9,936 nucleotides of DNA from an uncultured Actinomycetes bacterium (GTDB taxonomy: Bacteria > Actinomycetota > Thermoleophilia > Gaiellales > F1-60-MAGs149): contig CAINDT010000105.1 of the NCBI GenBank assembly GCA_903847495.1, positions 1 through 9,936 of the forward strand, written 5' to 3'. Below the pieces are notes generated by a model. It saw only the letters and a list, made by a program, of their open reading frames with translations. It made no database searches and had not been told where the DNA came from. Positions 6,456 through 9,936 of this stretch are shown in pieces. Position 1 is the stretch's first letter; each line of letters starts with the position of its first letter. A program made the position numbers and the translations under genes.

Positions 6456-6469
6456 CCCTGCTCTTCGCG
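6456..6469. repeat. 14-base direct repeat, copy B (CCCTGCTCTTCGCG)
   Basis: This is the second identical copy of 5726-5739. It lies between the two hydrolase genes, just upstream of the start of the second one, and its last three bases (6467-6469) overlap the hairpin at 6467-6484. Confidence 0.6.
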
Positions 6470-6484
6470 CGCCGTCGGGCGCGC
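6467..6484 (-). other. GC hairpin between the two hydrolase genes
   Basis: Seven-base perfect stem GCGCGCC / GGCGCGC around a four-base loop, in the 45-base gap between the lipoprotein hydrolase stop and the second hydrolase start. No T-run follows, so it is not a classic intrinsic terminator. It could limit read-through, stabilise the mRNA end or affect translation of the second hydrolase. In such GC-rich DNA chance is not excluded. Confidence 0.35.
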
Positions 6485-6497
6485 AGCCTGCATCGCC

Positions 6498-7238
6498 TCA
6501 GCGCGGCGCGACCTGGTCCACGAGTTGGTCGAGCGGCTCCCAGAACGCCGTCTGCGCCGGTGCGTCGGTGCGTTTGGGCGCGAAGTGGTCGAACGTGATC
6601 GCCTCCGTCGAGGCGAGGATGTCGATCGTGGCGGGATGCGGCGCGATCGCCGCCGCCAGCTGATCGGCGCCGAGCGTGCCCACGACCTGGTCGTCCTCGC
6701 TCGCGAGCAGCGTCACGCCGGTCGCCTCCGGGACGGTGCCGAAGGGCTCGGGCACGGTTGGCGGCATCGCGGGGAAGACGCCGTACACGGCGGCGGGCGC
6801 CGGCACGTTCCACGCCTTGGCGTTGGCGGCGTAGACGACAGCGAAGCCCGCACCGAGCGAGTAGCCCGCGGCGACCACCGGCCCCTGCGGCGGCGCCTGC
6901 TCGAAGCCGGCGCGGATCGACGCCTCGGTGCCCGCGAGCATCTGGCTCGGCGTCGACAGCAGGCCGCGCTGGTAGCCGGGATAGATCACCGTCACTCCGG
7001 TCTCGTTGAGGTGCTCGATCCAGGGCAAGTATCCCTCCGGCGAAACGTCGTTCCAGCCGTGCAGCAGGACGACGGTCGCGCGCTCCTCGCCGCGCGCGGG
7101 AAAGACCTCGGCCGTCGCCGTCGAGGTGGCCGTCGCCGTGGTCGCAGGTTGCACCGTCGTGGGCTGCTCGCTCGTTGCCGCTCCGCCACCGCACCCCGCC
7201 AGGAGCAGGAGCGCGAGGAGAGGGAGGAGGCGGCGCAT
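6498..7238 (-). CDS. Lipoprotein alpha/beta hydrolase (membrane-anchored, extracytoplasmic)
   Basis: This 246-residue protein starts with a lipoprotein signal: MRR, hydrophobic LLPLLALLLLAG, then Cys16 in the lipobox LLAGC, so it is probably acylated and displayed outside the cytoplasmic membrane. A low-complexity Thr/Ala linker (about 22-43) joins the hydrolase domain: TVVLLHGWNDVSPEGYLPWIEHL (55-77), nucleophile elbow GYSLGAG with Ser127 (125-131), acidic LLASEDDQVVG (likely Asp182 or Asp183), and His218 in TFDHFAP. The fold is that of small dienelactone-hydrolase-like esterases; the substrate is unknown. Its ATG overlaps the stop of the DUF72 gene by one base (TGATG), so translation is coupled. 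The paralog downstream lacks the lipobox. The GGGCG-containing 3' end of DUF72 gives no strong ribosome binding site. Confidence 0.88.
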   Translation of the reverse strand: MRRLLPLLALLLLAGCGGGAATSEQPTTVQPATTATATSTATAEVFPARGEERATVVLLHGWNDVSPEGYLPWIEHLNETGVTVIYPGYQRGLLSTPSQMLAGTEASIRAGFEQAPPQGPVVAAGYSLGAGFAVVYAANAKAWNVPAPAAVYGVFPAMPPTVPEPFGTVPEATGVTLLASEDDQVVGTLGADQLAAAIAPHPATIDILASTEAITFDHFAPKRTDAPAQTAFWEPLDQLVDQVAPR

Positions 7239-8179
7239 CAGACGTGGAACAGCTCGCCCTGCGCCGGACCGGGAGCGGTCGACACGGGCACGTGCGCATC
7301 ATGCAGCAGCTGACGCAGTCGGTCGGCGTTGTCGGGACCTTGGGTATCCGCGTTGGTGTTGAACATCGCGTACGCCTTCGTGGTGGCGCGGGACAGCTGG
7401 CGGAGCGGTTCGATCCACTCGCCGAGCTCCGCGTCGGAGTAGAGGTGGTCGAAGCGCGACGAGGCGCCCTCGCCACGGCTGTTCCAGGTGGCGGCGTTGC
7501 GGCCGTGGAAGCGCACGTACGCGGTGTCCGACGTCGTTGCGATGACCGTCTGCGCGACGTTCGCCGTGTGCACCTTGGGCGCATCGACGACGACGTAGGT
7601 GAGGTTGCGCTCGCGCAGCGACGAGAACGTCTCGTCCTGCAGGTCGGGCGCGAGCCAGTCGTGCTGGCGAAACTCGATCAGCAGCTCGTCGTCGGGCAAC
7701 GCGGCGCGCGCGTGGTCGATCACCTCCCACGCGTGGCGGCCGGGGATTGCCGATGGCGGCAGCTGGAAGAGCACGCCGCCGAGCTTGCCCTCGGCGCGCA
7801 GCGGATCGAGGGTGCGGCGGAAACGCGCGAAGACGCGATCGCGCAGCGCCTCGCTCGGCACCACGTACCCCTGCGGTGTCACCTCATCGACGAGCGTGCG
7901 CAGATCGGCGGGCAACTGCTCGGGCCGCACGCGGTGCCCCGTCATCAGACCGAATGCCTTGATGTGGAAGACGAACCCGGGTGGCGTGCGCTGACCCCAG
8001 TTGTAGACCGTGCGCTCGGCCGGGATCGCGTAGTACGACGAGTCGACCTCGACGGTGTCGTAGTGCTCCGCGTAGAAGCGCAGGCGCGCCTCGGCCGTCG
8101 TCGCCGTGCTCGGGTACCAGTCCGCGATCAGGCCCTTCTCGACCCACGCGCACGTGCCGACGCGGATCGTGGCACTCAC
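7238..8179 (-). CDS. DUF72 (YecE-like) family protein
   Basis: This 313-residue protein of the DUF72/YecE family has a TIM-barrel-like fold and no established biochemical role. Landmarks: IRVGTCAWVEKGLIADWYP (5-23), RLRFYAEHYDTVEVDSSYYAIP (32-53), TPPGFVFHIKAFGLMTGHR (65-83), LGGVLFQLPP (133-142), LIEFRQHDW (167-175), YVVVDAP (195-201), YVRFHGRN (221-228) and KAYAMFNTNAD (268-278). All are characteristic and in order, and the length is on the long side of normal. Conserved Asp, Glu, Arg and His residues at strand ends suggest an enzyme active site. The GTG start overlaps the puuE stop in a GTGA junction, and the stop overlaps the lipoprotein gene start by one base, so it sits tightly in the middle of an operon. 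Its linkage to allantoinase gives no clear role. Confidence 0.93.
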   Translation of the reverse strand: MSATIRVGTCAWVEKGLIADWYPSTATTAEARLRFYAEHYDTVEVDSSYYAIPAERTVYNWGQRTPPGFVFHIKAFGLMTGHRVRPEQLPADLRTLVDEVTPQGYVVPSEALRDRVFARFRRTLDPLRAEGKLGGVLFQLPPSAIPGRHAWEVIDHARAALPDDELLIEFRQHDWLAPDLQDETFSSLRERNLTYVVVDAPKVHTANVAQTVIATTSDTAYVRFHGRNAATWNSRGEGASSRFDHLYSDAELGEWIEPLRQLSRATTKAYAMFNTNADTQGPDNADRLRQLLHDAHVPVSTAPGPAQGELFHV

Positions 8180-9075
8180 GCGGGTGGGTGCTCGGCGATC
8201 CAGTGGCGCGCGATGTCCACGCGACGCGTCGTCCAGACGCCGTCGTGCGCATTGATGTGCTCGAGCACGCGGCGCAGGCCATCGATGCGCCCGGGTCGGC
8301 CGATCAGGCGGCAGTGGAGACCGACGTTGAGGATGCGCGGGGTGGTCGCGCCCTCGCGGTAGAGCGCGTTGAAGGCGTCGATCACGTACGTCGAGAAGTC
8401 CTCCGCGGTGCCGAAGCCATTCGGCGTCGAGAAGCGCGCGTCGTTGGCGTCGAGCGTGTACGGAATCACGAGGTGATCACGGCCGGCCTCGCGGGTCCAG
8501 AACGGCAGCTCGTCCGAGTAGTCGTCGGAGTCGTAGAGGAAGCCGCCTTCCTCGGCCACGAGTCGGCGCGTGTTGGGCGAGAAGCGGCCGGTGTACCAGC
8601 CGAGCGGTCGCTCGCCGCCGGCGGCCTCCAGCGCGCGAATCGTGCGCTGGATGTGGTCGCGCTCGACGTCCTCTGGCACGTTCGAATAGTCGTACCAGCG
8701 GTAGCCGTGGCTGCAGATCTCGTGTCCTGCCTGCGCCGCCGCGGTGACGGGAGCGGGGTTCAGTTCGGCGGCCAGACCGCAGGCGAACATCGTCAGCGGC
8801 AGCTGCGCCTCATCGAACGCGTCGAGCACGCGCCAGACACCGACCTTGCCGCCGAACTCGTAGATCGTCTCGGTGCTGTAGTCGCGGGTGGTGCGGGCCT
8901 CGCCCATGATCTCGTGCAGGTACGTCTCGCTGACGGGATCGTCGTTGAGCGGCGTGCGCTCCGCTCCCTCCTCGTAGTTGAGGACGAAGCTGACGGCCAC
9001 GCGCGCACCACCTGGCCAGTTGGCCTTGGGCGGGGTGCGGCCGTAGCCAATGAGATCGCGGGGGCGGTTGGGCAT
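8176..9075 (-). CDS. puuE: PuuE-type allantoinase (polysaccharide-deacetylase fold)
   Basis: This 299-residue protein probably hydrolyses allantoin to allantoate in purine/ureide nitrogen use. It belongs to the NodB/polysaccharide deacetylase fold but has the PuuE subgroup signature: PRDLIGYGRTPP (5-16), WPGGARVAVSFVLNYEEGAE (20-39), SETYLHEI (49-56), EFGGKVGVWRVLDAF (73-87), GHEICSHGYRWYDY with His118 and His123 (117-130), PLGWYTGRFSPNTRRLV (157-173), YDSDDYSDELPFW (181-193) and LHCRLIGRPGRI (253-264). The 'SHGYRW.DY' block is how PuuE differs from chitin or xylan deacetylases, and known PuuE enzymes work without added metal. A leaderless start is supported by TAGGAT six bases before ATG 9075. 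No uricase, OHCU decarboxylase, 5-hydroxyisourate hydrolase or allantoicase gene is in the window. A different amidohydrolase activity in this subgroup is a minor alternative. Confidence 0.88.
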   Translation of the reverse strand: MPNRPRDLIGYGRTPPKANWPGGARVAVSFVLNYEEGAERTPLNDDPVSETYLHEIMGEARTTRDYSTETIYEFGGKVGVWRVLDAFDEAQLPLTMFACGLAAELNPAPVTAAAQAGHEICSHGYRWYDYSNVPEDVERDHIQRTIRALEAAGGERPLGWYTGRFSPNTRRLVAEEGGFLYDSDDYSDELPFWTREAGRDHLVIPYTLDANDARFSTPNGFGTAEDFSTYVIDAFNALYREGATTPRILNVGLHCRLIGRPGRIDGLRRVLEHINAHDGVWTTRRVDIARHWIAEHPPA

Positions 9076-9081
9076 GGGGGA

Positions 9082-9087
9082 ATCCTA
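9082..9087 (-). promoter_or_regulatory. -10 box (TAGGAT) of a leaderless promoter for puuE
   Basis: On the minus strand TAGGAT is followed by TCCCCC and then ATG 9075. The spacing is the same six bases as at the other divergent genes. It implies transcription of the whole puuE-DUF72-hydrolase cluster from here with no 5' leader. Confidence 0.6.
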
Positions 9088-9180
9088 GGCGGTCTGCGCG
9101 GCGCATTTCGGACACGTAGGCGCATCACGCGGCGCGCGTCAGTCCAATCGCGTGCGCACCCCGCGCGCTTTGCGCACAGA

Positions 9181-9210
9181 TGACAACCTGGGCCCGGGCC
9201 CACCTTGTCA
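9181..9210. repeat. Imperfect 30-base palindrome, GGGCCC core (copy 1)
   Basis: Arms TGACAACCTGGGCCC and GGGCCCACCTTGTCA meet at 9195/9196. Thirteen of 15 positions pair; the mismatches are 9187/9204 and 9188/9203. It shares outer GACAA/TTGTC and core TGGGCCCGGGCCCA with the perfect palindrome at 9374-9401, so both belong to one repeat family. Confidence 0.75.
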
Positions 9211-9229
9211 GGCCTGCTTGGTCACGCTT

Positions 9230-9244
9230 CGCGCGCAGCGCGCG
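9230..9244. repeat. 15-base alternating GC palindrome
   Basis: CGCGCGC and GCGCGCG flank a single A, nested within GTCAC (9221-9225) and GTGAC (9252-9256). It may fold as a stem or take up Z-DNA; it may also be chance in GC-rich DNA. Confidence 0.35.
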
Positions 9245-9306
9245 CGGGGCGGTGACACGTGGGCCGCATCGCATACGCCTTGTGCGCGTCGCGCGGCACG
9301 TTCCGG

Positions 9307-9337
9307 CGCAACGCAGCGCGTTGTTCGTGACGTTGCG
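9307..9337. repeat. Two competing inverted repeats
   Basis: CGCAACG (9307-9313) is complementary to CGTTGCG (9331-9337). It shares bases with a tighter hairpin, CAACGC (9309-9314) and GCGTTG (9318-9323), so the two stems are mutually exclusive. This arrangement could be a switch or simple chance. Confidence 0.3.
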
Positions 9338-9373
9338 TTCGCGTCGAGGCGCAGTGCGTGCGTGTTCGCCGAT

Positions 9374-9401
9374 GACAAGATGGGCCCGGGCCCATCTTGT
9401 C
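9374..9401. repeat. Perfect 28-base palindrome, GGGCCC core (copy 2)
   Basis: GACAAGATGGGCCC is followed directly by its exact inverse complement GGGCCCATCTTGTC, with no spacer. A perfect 14+14 palindrome is very unlikely by chance. It lies 98 bases upstream of the murI -10 box and about 290 bases upstream of the puuE one, so it is not positioned as a terminator of either flanking gene. Possible roles are a protein binding site, a dispersed repetitive palindrome, or the end of a small non-autonomous element with copy 1. Confidence 0.85.
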
Positions 9402-9499
9402 CAGCGAGGGGAGTTGGATCGGCCTCGCGGCCCGAGGGCATGACCCGGGTCGGCCCTGCAGTGCGTGGGACTGGCGCGGCCTCACGGTGCGGCGCCCCG

Positions 9500-9505
9500 T
9501 ACCCT
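9500..9505 (+). promoter_or_regulatory. -10 box (TACCCT) of a leaderless promoter for murI
   Basis: TACCCT is followed by GTGGGG and then GTG at 9512. Both hexamer and six-base spacing are the same as at the EamA permease. The GTG inside the spacer (9506) is in frame with 9512; choosing 9512 follows the shared spacing. Confidence 0.6.
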
Positions 9506-9511
9506 GTGGGG

Positions 9512-9936
9512 GTGACTCCGGAGGCCCCGATCGGCATGTTCGACTCCGGCGTGGGCGGCCTGACCGTTCTGCACGCCACGCTCGTGCGCCTGCCGCACGA
9601 GGACGTCGTGTATCTGGGAGACACCGGCCGCTTCCCGTACGGGCCGCGCTCACAGGACGAGTTGATCGCGTACGGGCGCGAGCTGACGGCGATCCTCGTC
9701 GAGCAGGGCGCGAAGCTGATCGTCGTCGCGTGCAACTCGGCGACCGCCGCGGCGCTACCCGTGCAGCAGCGTGAGTCGCCCGTGCCTGTGCTCGGTGTGA
9801 TCACGCCCGAGGCGCACGCCGCGGTGCAGGCCACGCGTGTCCGCAAGGTCGGCGTGCTCGCGACCGAGGCGACCGTCAACAGCCAGCGCTACGTCGAGGC
9901 GATCCACGACCTCGACGCCGGCATCGAGGTAACGCA
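9512..9936 (+). CDS. murI: Glutamate racemase, N-terminal part (runs off the window)
   Basis: The first 141 codons of a cofactor-independent racemase that makes D-glutamate for peptidoglycan, in the cytosol. Visible motifs: PIGMFDSGVGGLTVL (6-20) with the substrate-binding Asp11-Ser12, DVVYLGDTGRFPYGPRS (31-47), AYGRELTAILVEQGAKLIVVACNSATAAAL (53-82) with the first catalytic Cys74, PVLGVITPEAHAAV (92-105) and KVGVLATEATVNSQRY (112-127). The second catalytic Cys (in the family's 'LGCTHYP') is beyond the right edge; full length would be about 260-270 residues. A leaderless GTG start is supported by TACCCT six bases upstream; there is no Shine-Dalgarno sequence needed. In many genomes murI is followed by rph, rdgB or MBL-fold genes, which cannot be checked here. 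The call is secure. Confidence 0.96.
   Translation, partial: MTPEAPIGMFDSGVGGLTVLHATLVRLPHEDVVYLGDTGRFPYGPRSQDELIAYGRELTAILVEQGAKLIVVACNSATAAALPVQQRESPVPVLGVITPEAHAAVQATRVRKVGVLATEATVNSQRYVEAIHDLDAGIEVT

Larger units (their letters stand above)
9076..9511. other. Divergent intergenic region puuE/murI, rich in inverted repeats
   Basis: These 436 bases hold no credible gene. The open frames across it are GC-driven and vary with the palindromes; one begins MTTWARAHLV and repeats as MTRWARAHLV only because both palindromes encode it. Contents: the puuE -10 box at the left end, an imperfect palindrome (9181-9210), about 160 bases of highly self-complementary GC-rich DNA (9211-9373), a perfect 28-base palindrome (9374-9401), about 98 bases with nothing I recognise (9402-9499), and the murI -10 box. 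It is by far the longest non-coding stretch here. Confidence 0.8.

Noticed and set aside
4557..7313. Long plus-strand open frame of 918 codons across sufE, sseA and both hydrolases
   Set aside because: It is antisense to four well-supported genes, and the translation is Arg/Ala/Val/Gly/His-rich without any recognisable motif. Such frames are typical of very GC-rich DNA.
9374..9401. Intrinsic terminator for a flanking gene
   Set aside because: No gene ends nearby; both neighbours are transcribed away from it and no T-run follows.
9181..9401. CRISPR-like repeat array
   Set aside because: Only two related copies exist, about 190 bases apart and fully palindromic, with no regular spacers and no cas genes.
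9180..9443. Small plus-strand open frame beginning MTTWARAHLV in the murI-puuE gap
   Set aside because: It is created by the palindromes, which encode WARAHLV twice. It has no promoter or ribosome binding site, and the sequence is Arg-rich and shapeless.

Overview
The window is very GC-rich, densely packed chromosomal DNA with no sign of plasmid, phage, insertion sequence, CRISPR array or stable RNA genes. Actinobacteria are the best guess. Reasons are the high GC, frequent GTG starts, leaderless-type promoters (TANNNT six bases before the start codon), and a rhodanese-SufE pair that closely resembles the mycobacterial SseA/SufE pair by eye. A deep-branching class such as Thermoleophilia is possible but cannot be shown from the sequence alone.

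Layout from left to right. (1) 1-167, minus: the first 55 codons of a probable class I glutamine amidotransferase, running off the left edge. (2) 229-1167, plus: a ten-helix EamA/DMT permease, divergent from gene 1 across a 61-base gap that holds two back-to-back leaderless promoters. (3) 1179-1207: a near-perfect palindrome between two converging genes, a likely two-way terminator. (4) 1219-4311, minus: an apparent operon transcribed mmsA (CoA-acylating methylmalonate-semialdehyde dehydrogenase), then an unknown secreted protein, then a short-chain dehydrogenase. (5) 4366-5669, minus: sseA-type thiosulfate sulfurtransferase and sufE, overlapping by four bases. (6) 5742-9075, minus: a PuuE-type allantoinase, a DUF72 protein and a lipoprotein alpha/beta hydrolase, joined by 4-base and 1-base overlaps, then a second paralogous hydrolase without a lipobox. 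(7) 9076-9511: a 436-base divergent intergenic region with two large GGGCCC-centred palindromes about 190 bases apart and strongly self-complementary DNA between them. (8) 9512-9936, plus: the first half of glutamate racemase (murI), running off the right edge.

How the genes work together. mmsA converts methylmalonate or malonate semialdehyde, from valine, thymine, beta-alanine or inositol breakdown, to propionyl- or acetyl-CoA. The SDR in its operon may supply or remove a hydroxy-acid partner, but that is inference. SseA and SufE are plausible partners that pass persulfide sulfur between them. PuuE would open the allantoin ring in purine nitrogen salvage; its tight coupling to a DUF72 protein and two hydrolases is unexplained. 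murI makes D-glutamate for peptidoglycan.

I see no clear new defence or mobile system. The most useful leads are the promoter architecture (all four divergent transcription units have TANNNT exactly six bases before the start codon), the palindrome pair upstream of murI/puuE, the tandem hydrolase paralogs sent to different compartments, and the unrecognised exported protein inside the mmsA operon.
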